Assembly: GCA_900088475.1 (NCBI GenBank)
Contig: FLMG01000265.1
Coordinates: 255,124-319,123, forward strand
Direction: 5' to 3'
Length of the DNA: 64,000 nucleotides
Source: Hyphochytrium catenoides
Taxonomy: Eukaryota; Sar; Hyphochytriomycetes; Hyphochytriales; Hyphochytriaceae
In this document: piece by piece, positions 23,718 to 38,901 of the stretch
How positions within the stretch are numbered: the stretch's first letter is position 1
How the letters are laid out: each line of letters starts with the position of its first letter
The notes under the pieces: generated by a model
What the model saw: the letters and a program-made list of their open reading frames with translations, nothing else
The model's database searches: none
Told to the model about the DNA's origin: nothing
Program-made: the position numbers and the translations under genes

Positions 23718-24167
23718 CTGTCATCGATAATGATTAGATTGTCCAAGTCGTACGCGGTTCGTGTTTGCTCGAGCAGCAGTGACGAACGACTACACTTGAT
23801 ATGAATCGATAGACAGAAGAGTTCTAGCATCCTCCAAGCCTCCTTTAACCTAGCGCTCCGAGTTTAATATGGGAGAAGGGCTGTAGGAGTAGCGACAATA
23901 AGTTTGGGAGATGGAGGAGCTTGAAGGACAGGCAGGCAGGCAGCCTTCGCTGATTTGATGCGATGGCGGACAAGGAGAAGCCAGATATAAACCTGCTGTC
24001 CAGCGAATCATCGCTGAACTGAACAAAAGAACCCCGAGTTAGGGAGCAATGAAACCCTTGCGCTGTTAGGAGAGGAGCTTCCTCAAGTTCACGCAGCAAA
24101 AGCTCGCCTAACAAATTCTGAAAGTATGTGTTCGGTCTTTAATATAGCGCTCTGATGCCTACAGCTG
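23718..24167. other. Spacer upstream of the orphan gene
   Basis: Nothing supported. It probably carries the promoter of the minus-strand orphan and the 3' UTR of the MAPR gene. Confidence 0.5.
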
Positions 24168-25007
24168 TTACGAGGAGGTGCCCTCTTTTACCGTCGGAGT
24201 GGTAGACGAGGGAGCAGTCGGCTTTAGATTGCCCAGAGGTATGTACTTGTACTCGAACTTAGCAACCCAGTCGTCTAGGGCATCCTTCTCGAAGATAGTT
24301 AGATCTGCTATGCTGGTGTTCTCCAAATCCTCCTCTGCGAAGCTCATCTTCGCCAAGGCGCGTGAGGCGTCACGCCCAGCGAACATCTCATAAGAACCCC
24401 CCGGTCCGTAAAATGAGCGGCCGCTGGAGACATCATAGATCTTGCCTTTCACGGAGATGAAGACGGGTTTGCCGTCCTTGCCGTCATAGTTCCGCAACTC
24501 TTCTATTGTATAGTCCCGTGCCGCCACGAAGTTGCCGACCACTGGATACTTCAGGTTGAACTTCTCTACCCATTCATCCAGAGTTTTCTGCTGGTCTGCT
24601 GTTAAATCGCTGAGGTCCAAGTTGTCAATATCTTTAGGGTCAAACGACATCTTTGCCAGCGCACGGGAAGCATTCTTCCCCGCAAACATGTGATAACCAC
24701 CACCTCGACCATAGAAGTCCTTGCCAGCGGTAACATCGTAGACTTTATCCTTGAGAGCTATATAAGGAGGCCGGGTACCATCACCTTTGAACGGCGTCAG
24801 AAGTTCTAGAGTGAAACTTCGGAAGGATGGGTCTGACTGAGGTCCCCTGTCGGTCTTTCCAGAAGACATTTCGGCCGTGTTACGCTTCAGGTAGATGCTG
24901 GTTAGCGCAAATACAATAGCTGCGGCGACGGATGCAATGATTAGCTCTGTAGACGTATAGCCCAGCAATGTCGCTGTCATCTTCGTTAACGAATGAAGCC
25001 GCGGCAA
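24168..25007 (-). CDS. Membrane protein with two tandem MAPR (cytochrome b5-like heme) domains
   Basis: MAPR proteins (PGRMC1/2, neudesin, plant MSBP) bind heme through tyrosine and act with cytochromes P450 in sterol and steroid metabolism. This intronless frame gives 279 residues: an N-terminal anchor (21-40, IIASVAAAIVFALTS), then two homologous MAPR domains (about 63-162 and 163-262). The four residues that form the PGRMC1 heme site (Tyr107, Tyr113, Lys163, Tyr164) appear in both: Tyr99, Tyr105, Lys153, Tyr154 and Tyr200, Tyr206, Lys254, Tyr255. The repeats share KxYDV(T/S), FYGxGGxYxMFAG and ASRALAKMSF. Usual family members have one domain. N-anchored topology suggests ER location. Start could also be Met10. 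Confidence 0.93.
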   Translation of the reverse strand: MPRLHSLTKMTATLLGYTSTELIIASVAAAIVFALTSIYLKRNTAEMSSGKTDRGPQSDPSFRSFTLELLTPFKGDGTRPPYIALKDKVYDVTAGKDFYGRGGGYHMFAGKNASRALAKMSFDPKDIDNLDLSDLTADQQKTLDEWVEKFNLKYPVVGNFVAARDYTIEELRNYDGKDGKPVFISVKGKIYDVSSGRSFYGPGGSYEMFAGRDASRALAKMSFAEEDLENTSIADLTIFEKDALDDWVAKFEYKYIPLGNLKPTAPSSTTPTVKEGTSS

Positions 25008-25811
25008 ATGCGCGTCTTCAGCTGTAGATCTGCCAGTTTCACAATGTGATCCAACAACAATGCCTGTTGATGCTTCAAGAGGAAACAGGAAGTGCTACCG
25101 GTATCAATGTCTTGCTGATGCTTTCGTTTGTCTTAAACTTTACTTTCCTGTCTGTCTATCTGTCTCTATCTCTCCATCTGTGCGCCTTCAGGCATGCAGG
25201 AAACAACCCCTCCTTGAGATCTTCAGAACTCATTGGAAGGATCAAGAAAGGAGCAGGAGGAGGGCTTGCCTTTTATGGAGATCTTCAGAATGTCAGAACC
25301 TCGCTTCCCAGGCACTGTCAATAGGAAAGCCTGTACGACCCTGTCGTGCTGTAGAAACCCCAGGCTCGAGCTGTATGGGAATGTGAAAGGGGTACCGCCC
25401 CCGCCTAACCCAGGGGGGCTTTCCCTTCAGTAAAAGCTGTGTTTTGGAAGGTGAGTAGCGTCGATACCTCCAATGTAACTGGAATAGTCTAGCTGTAATG
25501 ATAACTACGCGGTTGATTATCAGGGGGTTATGGCATCGATGATCCTCAATATCAAAGAAAACTGCCGAAAGATGGAAAGATGAAAGGTCATCATCACATC
25601 ACTTTCTCAGCTCCCTCAGCCTCCTCCGCGACCTCCCCGCCCCAGCCCCTCATCGGCAGACTTCCCAGGCACCGCGCATCCTGGCTTTTGTGAGCTTGAA
25701 GCCCAGGCAGAGCTGACTAGGAGCTCATTGTTCATTACTCCGAAGATAAGATAGCAATACCGCAGTGTCGTTGGTTTTCTGACATTGTGCTGTGGAAAGA
25801 ATCTGGGAAGC
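25008..25811. other. Divergent spacer (MAPR protein / DNAAF1)
   Basis: About 800 bases between two divergent start codons. It has a C/G-rich patch (25391-25425) and overlapping short frames without support. Probably holds both promoters. Confidence 0.55.
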
Positions 25812-28382
25812 ATGGAGATGACAAAAGAAGCCCTGAAGAAGTCATGTCGGGAGCACAGCCTCTATACGACGCCCTATCTCAATGATAAGCTCTACCTTCA
25901 CTATAAGGTAGCCCCTCCTCAGTGCTATACTCTGTTTGAGACCCTGCTGGCTTAAGGTCTAATAACTTCTAATCTTCAGGGGTACCGTCGCATCCAGAAC
26001 CTGGAGGAGTACACCGGTGTCCGAGTTCTCTGGCTAGAGGGCAACGGCCTAGGAAAGATTGAAGGACTGGAATCCTGCACGCAGTTACGATCGCTCTATC
26101 TGCAGGAGAACATCATAGAGAAGATTGAAAACCTTGATAAGTTGGTACGTCCAGAGATAACGAAGTGCATGGCCGTAACGTATCGTCTCTGAAAGGATGA
26201 GGGTCAATGTCTATCGATGAAGGGACCTGAGCTGTAACCATTCCCATCGCTGTTTCCTCACGGTATGGCCCTATGACCTATGCTTCTTCGTCTACAGACT
26301 GTGCTGGACACGCTGAACCTAAACCAGAACTGCATATCAAAGATTGAAAACCTTGGGAAGCTTCCAGCACTAACGGTGAGCTCTCTTTCTGACTTCTTAT
26401 ATTGGAACCCTCGCTTGTGCGGTCCGTAGGATCCATACTCTTGATTATTCGCCTTCCGTGTCGTTTCTTTACCGGTTTTATGTCGCTCTTACGACGTCAC
26501 TTGTAGACTCTGCACCTTAAAGGGAACTATCTAAGCAAGAAAGAGGATTTGATGGGTCTCCTGGAGATTCCGTCTTTGTCCGTGCTTGACGTACAGAGCA
26601 ATAGAATAGAAGATGAAGGGATCGTTGACATTCTCATTCGAATGCCCAACCTCTCGGTCTTATATCTTCAGGTCACCTAGCTTCTTTACCTTTGATGAAA
26701 AGTTGCTGCCGCGTTGGCGACTAGTACTTCCTATGATCCCCTCAAGCACTTTGCTAGTCCTTTCTTCTCGGGCGGGGGCCCCGTCCTCCCGGCGTCTCGG
26801 CGTGCCCGTTTGTTGGTTCCTTCAAGTGCGACAGAATTTATCTATCTCCCTTTGAGCTTAATCGTCACCAGTAAGCCTCTCAGTCAGCCTATCTTTCAAG
26901 AGATCCCAATCCCTTTGCACCTCGGTTGCACGGTCATCGTCTTGCCAAATCACGTTTCCCTGACTCCCTCGCGGCCTATGTTGTCCTCTCTTTACATTAA
27001 AGGGGAACCCTGTCTTAAAAAAGATCAAGCACTATAGAAAAATGGTCATCTACAAGTGCAAAAAGCTCCAGTACCTGGACGACAGACCCGTTTTTCCGGA
27101 AGAGAGGCTCCGCGTAGAGGTAACGAGAGTATTTGGCACCAATTGTCCAGTAAACCACCGCAGGCACTCATTAGCTCGGGGGTCCCATCTTTCCATACTC
27201 CCAATCTAAACCTTAGGCCTGGGGCAAAGTATACGAAGAGACAGGGGACGTGCAAAAGGCGAATGAGGCAGAGAAGGAAGAAATTGCCCGCCAAAGGAAG
27301 GAAAAGCTGGAAAAAGACGAACGAAACTTCCAGATGTTCAACCAGATGATGAAAGAAGGAATGGCGTACCGAGCGCAGCAAGAGAGGCTTTCTAACAATG
27401 CAGAAGAGGGGCCTGAGGTAAAGCCCTTTTTTACCTCTACTTTCTATACTCTGTGGAGGATATGTGCCACCTGCTTCCTTCACTCTCTATCCGGGGCCTT
27501 GACTCCATTGTGGTTTTAGTCCTTACTATGGGCCAAACATTCGCTTACTCCAGCTATCAGCTAGCAGATAGATTGGGCTCATTCTCTGGCTTTCAAATGA
27601 CATTGTCTGTACCTGAGTGATTTCAACTCTTTGCAGATCAGTCCCTATTCTGGAGAGCCAATCGTAGCCGCTCAAGATTCTGCTCTGGTCACAAAGGCGA
27701 GAGAGGAGAGATGGGCGAGAATTGTAGGAGAGGCCGTGGACCCCGCGAAGTCAGAAGAGCCAGAAGCTAATGGAAAGCAAGAAGTCGCTCCCGATCACTC
27801 TCTGGAGACGCTGACGCTGGTGAGCATGACTCCGTTGCTGTTGATTCCATCTAAATTAAAAGCACTTGTTGGCATTGTCCATGTCTTATCTCTTATAATG
27901 TGGTGCCCCAAGCTCGGCCACTCATAGACTACACTCTGCTATCTTGTACCTTCACTATCGCTTATAAGCTTGCTTCTCTTCGTTGATCGCTCTTTATACC
28001 CTAACCTCTCGTCAATTATTCCGGCGAAGGTCTCGAAGGTTGGAACAGGGGATATCGTGTCAGATGGGAGTAGGCCGGACGCTGATGTGCAGAGTTTGGC
28101 ACAGAAGCTGAAGGCTGCCAAGCTAAAGTATGAAAGTCTTCCAGACACACAGGTCAGCGTGAACCAATAAAGGAAGTCAGAACAAGAAAGAGAAAGGAAA
28201 AGTGATAGGATGACTTATTTTCTGTACCTTAGGAGCAAGGTACTGGCACATTCCACCGTCTAATGAAAGAGGTCAGAACGGAAGGCCACCCTGAGGCCAC
28301 TGCTATTGCTAGTGAAACCGAGACAAATCAGGCAGTCCTAGAGGGCCGGGCTGCAGTGACAGCTGTCGATGACATGGATTAA
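25812..28382 (+). CDS. DNAAF1: Dynein axonemal assembly factor 1 (LRRC50/ODA7)
   Basis: DNAAF1 preassembles outer and inner dynein arms in the cytoplasm of ciliated cells. Nine exons, all phase 0: 25812-25907, 25980-26144, 26298-26375, 26507-26671, 27003-27119, 27217-27417, 27637-27819, 28030-28152, 28233-28382; 425 residues. The N-terminus [20 protein letters not shown], the junction [20 protein letters not shown] and the cap region [18 protein letters not shown] match DNAAF1 closely. The leucine-rich repeats occupy about 33-175, and the LRR cap is followed by AWGKVYEE and a charged helix. Exon ends coincide with repeat boundaries. The C-terminal half is disordered and shorter than in human (about 725 residues). 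The exon 8 acceptor has close alternatives. Confidence 0.96.
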
Positions 28383-28825
28383 CGTGGACGGATACGGAGG
28401 ACAAGGGCTTGGAGAGCCCTTTTCTTCAGTTCCGCCAAAACGCCTAAGTGGACTTACCCTCGGCAACACAGAGGGATGACTCTGACTAGGTTTAGGAGGG
28501 TAATTTAAGTCGTCGAAATACACTCCGCTTGTACGTAGAATGGCAGAAGCCAGAAACTAGGAGGAAGAGAGTGAAAGGTCAGCCTATTAGATTTCTAGTG
28601 ACGCCATCCTAGCAACCTCTACTTATATGCGGCACTGAAGGCCAATGCCCAAGGCAGACTGGCGGCCGTGATCATGATTAATAACCACGTGAATAGTGTA
28701 AAAGACAATAAATGATATTGCATGAGGTGCGTGTGCTCTGAGTATAGTAAGTACAAGTTTAGTGCTGTGTGCGCTTTCTCTTCTTTATCAGACTGTTCTT
28801 CTATGCCTGGTGCTTCGCCTGCCAT
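28383..28825. other. Convergent spacer (DNAAF1 / kinesin-13)
   Basis: Contains 3' UTRs of both genes. On the minus strand, 28825-28619 is an open frame continuous with the kinesin, listed separately. Confidence 0.6.
28619..28825 (-). other. 68-codon open frame directly after the kinesin stop, same frame
   Basis: The kinesin ends AGC TAA and the next in-frame codon is ATG (MAGEAPGIEEQSDKEEKA...). The frame stays open to 28619 and encodes a hydrophobic helix (FTLFTWLLIMITAASLPWAL) near the end. Stop readthrough would give a kinesin with a tail anchor; a separate small protein, an unspliced 3' UTR or chance are the alternatives. The context after the stop (UAA AUG) is not a known readthrough signal. 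Confidence 0.3.
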
Positions 28826-33127
<4,302 letters not shown>

Positions 33128-34176
33128 TTGGATCCTATTTTAAAGCCCCTCTAAAGGCTTGTTCAGCAGACCCATCGTTGCCTCTCTGTCACCTTAGGGC
33201 AGCGAGTTCCCGTGGCTGCCTCAATAGCGTCTAGACCTACGCTGCTGAAGCTAGGGCAGAGCTCCAGATTAGGCCGTGTTCACTCGGCCGGCCGGATATC
33301 CCCCATAGATGCGCCATATACTCGTACCTTTGTCTCCTCTAGCTTCAGTGAGGAGGTTGGAAGCCTTCATTCTTCTTTCAGTCTTTCATCTGTCCCGAGG
33401 TCTCCCTGTCCTAGTCCGTCTTCTGTTAATCTGGTTCCCTCTATACCTCTCTTACGGCTCTCTGTCTCTCTCCTTTAGCTATCTCTCTGTCCTCCATTTC
33501 CCGTGGTTACTTTGCCGCCTTCTTTGGCGAGCTGCTTGGTTCTGCCTCGTCATCTCTCTTCCCCCCTCCTTCCTTGCCACATGGTGAACGACTAAAGCTG
33601 CTCACCTCTTTCTCTTCTCTCTCTCTCTCTCTGTCTGTCTGCGGTCTGTGTCTGTGTCCGTCTTTCTCTCTTTCTTGTGTCGCTGACTCTCCACTAGCTG
33701 TCTCTCCTCTTTCTGTCTCTCCGTCTTTCTCTCTCTCTTATTCTCTGTCTGCCTTGCAGAAAAGAATTGATGCAAGGTGATCGATGAAACGGACCGTCGT
33801 AAACCAGTACGCTTACACATGGAATCATTCAGGATGAAACTTTTAGGGATTAGGAATAAAGATTGTTTACAGGTCGTTAGCGTCCTTGAGTCGGACGTTA
33901 ACGGCCTCTCGTGCTTGAAAAGGAAAGGAAGCGAATCTGCAACTTCTCTTTTGAGCTCTCTCAGAGGTCATGCGAGCAGCGCTGCTCCGAAGTAGTCTTT
34001 GGCCTCTGATCCCTTGTGGACGTCTGATGCTTATTGCCCGCATTTCGTCGCTCAGGCCTCTTAAGACGTCTGAGAGCGAGGACTTTTACACCTGAGAAGC
34101 CGGTCACGATCGCGCTGGTGCTATGACAAGCTGAGGATTAGTCGTTCAGTCTCAGTGCCTTTTTATAATAACGTTC
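33128..34176. other. Spacer with possible small plus-strand exons
   Basis: CT/GT-rich between 33400 and 33760. Two stretches look faintly coding on the plus strand: 33198-33357 (QRVPVAASIASRPTLLKLGQ..., open to a GTTGG donor, presequence-like) and 33777-33868 (VIDETDRRKPVRLHMESFRM...). No start codon or certain junction links them, so I do not call a gene. Confidence 0.3.
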
Positions 34177-36281
34177 TTATATTGCTTCCTCTATCCACCG
34201 CGTGTCGCTGCCTTTGAATTCTCTCTTCCTACTAAAGTAGAGCACTAGCTCAAAAGTCATAGATGTTATAGCACTCAGAAAACCCTTAGACGCGAGCTTT
34301 GGCCCTAAACCTCTAGCGAATGCGTAGATGCCTTCCTCCTGATAAAGAACCCGGAACCCATGGAGAAGGTTCTTGTAGCGTGTGGGAACGTTAGGATCGG
34401 GAGGACGATGTAGGTTTTCTTTTCCTATTTGGGGGACTCCAGCTGCAACCTCCACGGCAGCAGGTGTGGCTACATTGGGGACGCCAACCTGAAGTCGTGT
34501 CTTGACCACATCTAGAGGGTTGCAAACAATAGACGTGATAGTGCCCGCAATGTAACCTGACGCGAAGATCCTCGTATGGTTCTTCCACGGTGGGCTGGTG
34601 ACCTGTAAAGGGCATCAGATGTCATACTTATGAAGGAGGATGCCAGAGAATAATCGGCCCACAAGAGCATAGAGAACCTTCACCGACCCTGGCCGTAGAG
34701 CAGTATTCAAGTTCACCGACCCTGGCCGTAGAGCAGTATTCAAGTTGAATGTGGCCCGCAAAGAATAAGTCACCCAAACAAGGCGCTAATGCCAAGCAAA
34801 GGTGCAACTACAATATAGCAGAGTGTCTCCAGTTTGTTTTTTGCCCTACCGGAGCTCCTTCTTGGTGCGGCTCCGGCGTCACGGGAAAGCGTCGCCCAAT
34901 GATAACCTTACTTCGTTCATAAACAGCCCACCAAACGCTTGACGCGAGTCCTGAGGTAACAGACGGTGAGAGTTTGAGAGTGTACAGCGGGACCGCGAAC
35001 TACCCGCTACCAAGCATACCAGAGAAGAATACCAAACACGTCGACAACAAAAATGTACCAAGACCACATTCACTAAGTAAGAGCCTCAGATTCATCCAGG
35101 AGATGAGAAGCTCTTTTCCAGCGGATAAGGAGATCTCCCCCAGCGGATGAGAAGATTCTTGAGAGGAGAAATGCTTCAAAGAGCCTAGAAGCAAGGTCAG
35201 ATGATGCCCACCGTAGAGCACCAGGGTCGCTCCAGCTCCCCGGTACAGAGCTCTGACTCCTTCCTCCTCTATGACTTTCTTCACCGCATACATTCCTCCT
35301 CGGTACTTGTTGCCATCTGCCTGAATCTTCTGCACGACGACATCCACCGGCACAGATGCTCCTAGACGAAGAGACGTGAACCAGCACACCATGTTGTCAA
35401 TGCTGGTATCTCTTCTTAAGGCTTTTCTCTTCTTCCGTTGGACTTTCTTTGCCACCATCGCTATGTCAAGCACCTTCTTCGCATTCTCAAGTCCTCTACT
35501 TCCCTGACATTTACACTCACCTATGCTAGCGCCTTCAGCTATAAGACCCGCCAGAGACGGCACATAAGTAGTCTTCCAAGGGCTCGAAGAAGTTGGATCC
35601 CAACCAAGGGCATCTTTAGCGTAAATGTACGTCATTATGTAGATGGCATACGAGGGCACGTAGCTACACCAAGGTTATCGAGAGAGAAGAGTGAGCCGTG
35701 ATGGAAGCGTAACGCCAAAAGCCAGCGTAGAAACGAGTGTTGGGCCGCATTCCCATCGTAGATGAGAGTAAAGATAAGAGGATAAAAGCACCGACCAAAC
35801 GAGAGCAAGATTCCTGGGAACGCCCGGGTGAATACATTCTTCTTACCCCAAAGAGCATGACCAGTAACCCTTGTACAAGCCTTTAAATCCGTCATTCTTG
35901 AGGACCCCTCGCAGCTGCTGTTTGGTAAGTTCAAAGGCACCAAGCCTAGAAGGACTAAGATTAGTCTAGTGCTCAAGCTAAACATTAGAAGTGGATCACT
36001 TGGAAGCAGGTGGAGAATAAATAGTCGCTGAGCGCTTCCTTCTAGAGAATGCGTTGCCAGCCTCATTCACTCCAGACATCCAAACGTCGTGGTCAATACC
36101 TAGTTGTGATGGTTCTGTCCACTTGCTCCTTGGTCTTCAGCAGAAAGAACGGATAAAAGACGGCATTTTCCACCACTGATAGACAGCTTGAGAGGACCAT
36201 GAGTCGAGGCACGCTGAGCTCCTGCCATCGAACGTGATGCGGGTCAAATTTCGCACCATCGCTGTTTCGCTCCGGTAGCAT
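34177..36281 (-). CDS. Mitochondrial carrier, SLC25A44-like
   Basis: SLC25A44 carries branched-chain amino acids into mitochondria. Six exons: 36281-36100, 35945-35847, 35663-35521, 35361-35212, 34950-34907, 34602-34177; 347 residues. Three carrier repeats are clear, and their signatures copy the SLC25A44 pattern: YPFFLLKTK in repeat 1 (acidic residue absent, as in SLC25A44 YPFTLIRTR), VPVDVVVQK in repeat 2 (VPIDVVSQ) and NPLDVVKTRLQ in repeat 3 (NPMDVIRTRVQ). Conserved GLYKGYW, ALYRGAGATL and SSVWWAVYE also fit. A Pro/Ala-rich insert (residues about 245-275) widens the third matrix loop. The substrate is inferred from family membership. Confidence 0.88.
34679..34744. repeat. Perfect 33-bp tandem duplication in an intron
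   Basis: The unit TTCACCGACCCTGGCCGTAG (followed by AGCAGTATTCAAG) occurs twice head to tail inside the last intron of the carrier gene, between exons 34950-34907 and 34602-34177. Reading frames are not affected. Confidence 0.95.
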
Positions 36282-37211
36282 TGGGGGAAGAGGTTGAGAC
36301 TCCCTGCTTGAGAAGTGGTGCTTGCACCTCCACTACTTACACCTAGGCACTGAAAACCCGTAGGAGCCGAAGTCGTCAGACGTACAATGCAACGGTTCAG
36401 CTACCTAAAAGACATGCTGTCCCAGCACGGCCCCTATACTTCAGTGAGATGGCCGGCGCAATGCGGTTATTCGAGAGCGACCTCTCTGTCAAAAGGAAGC
36501 TCACCAATCTTCCAGCACCAACCGAAGCACTGTAAGATGGTGGAGCCTAGATATACCTAGGACTAGCAATGAAAGCTTGAGAAGCGATAAATTATACGGA
36601 GTAATGCTAACAGGAGAAGCGATCCTGATGGCTGCTGTGAAGGGCGAGCGGCCTGTCAGTTGAGGGAGATGAGAAGCTCGCCGAAAGGGTAAGCGGCGAT
36701 CCTCGTTCGAAGACAGTCGAGGACTGTGATGATGATCACTCATGGCTCGAGGATCAAGTGGTGGGTTTGTGCCTACAGGCTGCTTATCATAAGAGGTTGT
36801 AACGCCTTAGCTTTGTGTTAGAGCCGTGTGTTTGGCGTTATCAAGATATTGGAGCTCAGACAGGGGTTCTTTGCGACGATTATTGGAGGCATGGCTCTAC
36901 AAAGGCTAGAGATGACTGTCTATTACAGGCTTTTGTACCCATAATACGATAATCGTCGGAAAGGCTCGAGGCTGGGAGGCTTGAAGATCTGTGCTGACTG
37001 AGAATCCTTTGGTCAACCAAGGAGGTGAACATTGATTGATGAGTCTCCTTTGATCATTGTCATCGAGAACTGGGTCAGCTGCTCGCTCTTGCTGCCGGAC
37101 AGAGGCCTCGTGGAGCCTGACTGTTGTTCGTCTATCTACCGGCGTGAGCTCTTTTTCTTTCGTTGAGACTCTGCGTGTTCGACCTAAGTAGGTGATGATA
37201 GTCAAGCTGTC
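36282..37211. other. Divergent spacer (carrier / ribokinase)
   Basis: 930 bases between two divergent starts, likely with both promoters. No coding stretch was supported. Confidence 0.55.
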
Positions 37212-38786
37212 ATGGCGACAGTAGGGCCAGACATGAGGGGCAAACCTTTGGTGGTGGTTGGAAGCATCAATGCTGATATCTACGCTGAGATCCAGCGCCT
37301 TCCCGGCCCAGGTGAAACGATCACCGGTCGAGGCGGCAATGTCCTAGCAGGAGGCAAGGGGGCCAATCAGGCGGCTGCAGCAGCGCGCCTGGGTTATCCG
37401 GTCAAAATAGTGGGACAGGTAGTAAGGCCAGTGCACATGCGTACTCTCTGCCATCAAGTATCTGACTGCAGCAGTGCTAACGTCAGGCTGGCAGGTTGGG
37501 GATGATGCTAATGGGAAGTTTCTTCTCTCGACGCTGCAAGAGTGTGGTGCAGATGTGACCAATGTCAGGACTGTCGAATCCTGCCCCTCTGGCCAAGCGA
37601 TTATACTGCTTCAGGCGGATGGAGATAACAGTATTGTCGTTATCGGTGGGGCAAATCGTGCCTGGAACGGGCTGCAACCGTCTATAAAGCAAGTGATTCA
37701 AGAGGCCGGCTTGGTCCTTCTCCAGCGGGAAATACCGCCTGCTATCAATGAAGCTGTCGCAAAGGCATGTTGGGATGACCTTAGGATAGCAACCAGCAAC
37801 TCTCCTAATCAAGCACTCACTATTGCGCTGCGTGGTGTTATAGGTTGCGAAGACGAGTGGGGTCGGTGTTATCTTGGATGCTGGAGGCTCGGACGAGAAG
37901 CTTAGCTCTGATTTACTGCACTCGCTGTCCATCCTGAGCCCCAACGAAACAGAACTAGCCAGTCTGACTGGCCGTAGCACAGGTAAAGTATATCCATGAG
38001 TTTGCCTTCCTGTGAGGCCAGAGTATTGACTGTTCCGCACGGCATAGACCGAGAAGAGGACGTAATAGATGCCGCTAAGGAGCTAATGGAAAGTCAGGTA
38101 TGTCAAACTCCATGGATCAAGCAGCAGTAGTGGCCGTGACAGGACTCAGAAATACACCTTTTGATCTGAATAAAACTCTAGGGGTTAAACGAGGTGCTAG
38201 TCAAACTCGGAAGCCGTGGCTCGATGGTGGTTAGTAGGGGTTCAGATGACAACGTAGTACGGCAGAAGGCCTTCAAGGTGCATAAAGTAAGACAGACTCC
38301 CGTTTGTGGTGGTTGAGAGTCAAGACAGTGAATGAATGTCGACGTGATGGCCGTAGGTAGTGGACACGACAGGTGCAGGGGACTGCTTCACTGCGGCTTA
38401 TGCAGTTGGACTGCTGAAGGGAAAAAGCGAGAGTGAAGCCTTAGAGTATGCATGTAAGAACCAGCTCTTACTTATTCTTTCCACCTTCCTCTACTCATGG
38501 GATCAGTAAAGATTGCTTACGCCTAGAGGCGCCATGATAAAATCCATCATTTGTTGCTGTTCTTGCGATATGCTTTATCTTCTTCATGCTTGGTCCATTG
38601 CTGCCGTCTTCGCACTTCTGCATCCATTTCCTGTCCCGGTGGTGAATAACTAACGGCCTGTATGAAGCTGCGGCTGCTGCTTTGTGCGTTGGGAGGAAAG
38701 GCGCCATTCCTAGCATGCCGTCTGAACAGGAAGTCCAAGCCTTTCTTATCAACTATCATAAACAAAAAGAAGAAGGAACCAGATAG
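37212..38786 (+). CDS. RBKS: Ribokinase (PfkB family)
   Basis: Ribokinase makes ribose 5-phosphate from ribose and ATP. Seven exons: 37212-37418, 37495-37755, 37844-37982, 38024-38097, 38182-38286, 38357-38453, 38668-38786; 333 residues (human RBKS about 322). The N-terminal sugar-binding motif VVVGSINADIYAEI, the first PfkB signature GGKGANQAAAAARLG, LQREIP, SPNETELASLTG, and the second PfkB signature DTTGAGDCF with the catalytic aspartate are all intact. The C-terminus KGAIPSMPSEQEV matches the family. Exon 2 ends at an unusual GTCGCA donor and exon 3 begins with the same three residues (VAK) that the intron start would encode. The exon 7 acceptor is a non-pyrimidine GAAG preceded by CTAAC. 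Confidence 0.93.
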
Positions 38787-38901
38787 GAGCTACGGAGTTG
38801 GTAGTGAGGAGCTTATCTTACATAAATTATGTACATTCGCTTTTGCGTGCTAGTTTACAATGCCTAGACCACAACTTAAAGTCTTCCCGAATAACCTCTC
38901 C

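Noticed and set aside
37483-38040. 185-codon minus-strand open frame over the ribokinase
   Set aside because: Antisense shadow; the plus strand encodes the conserved PfkB protein across the same bases.
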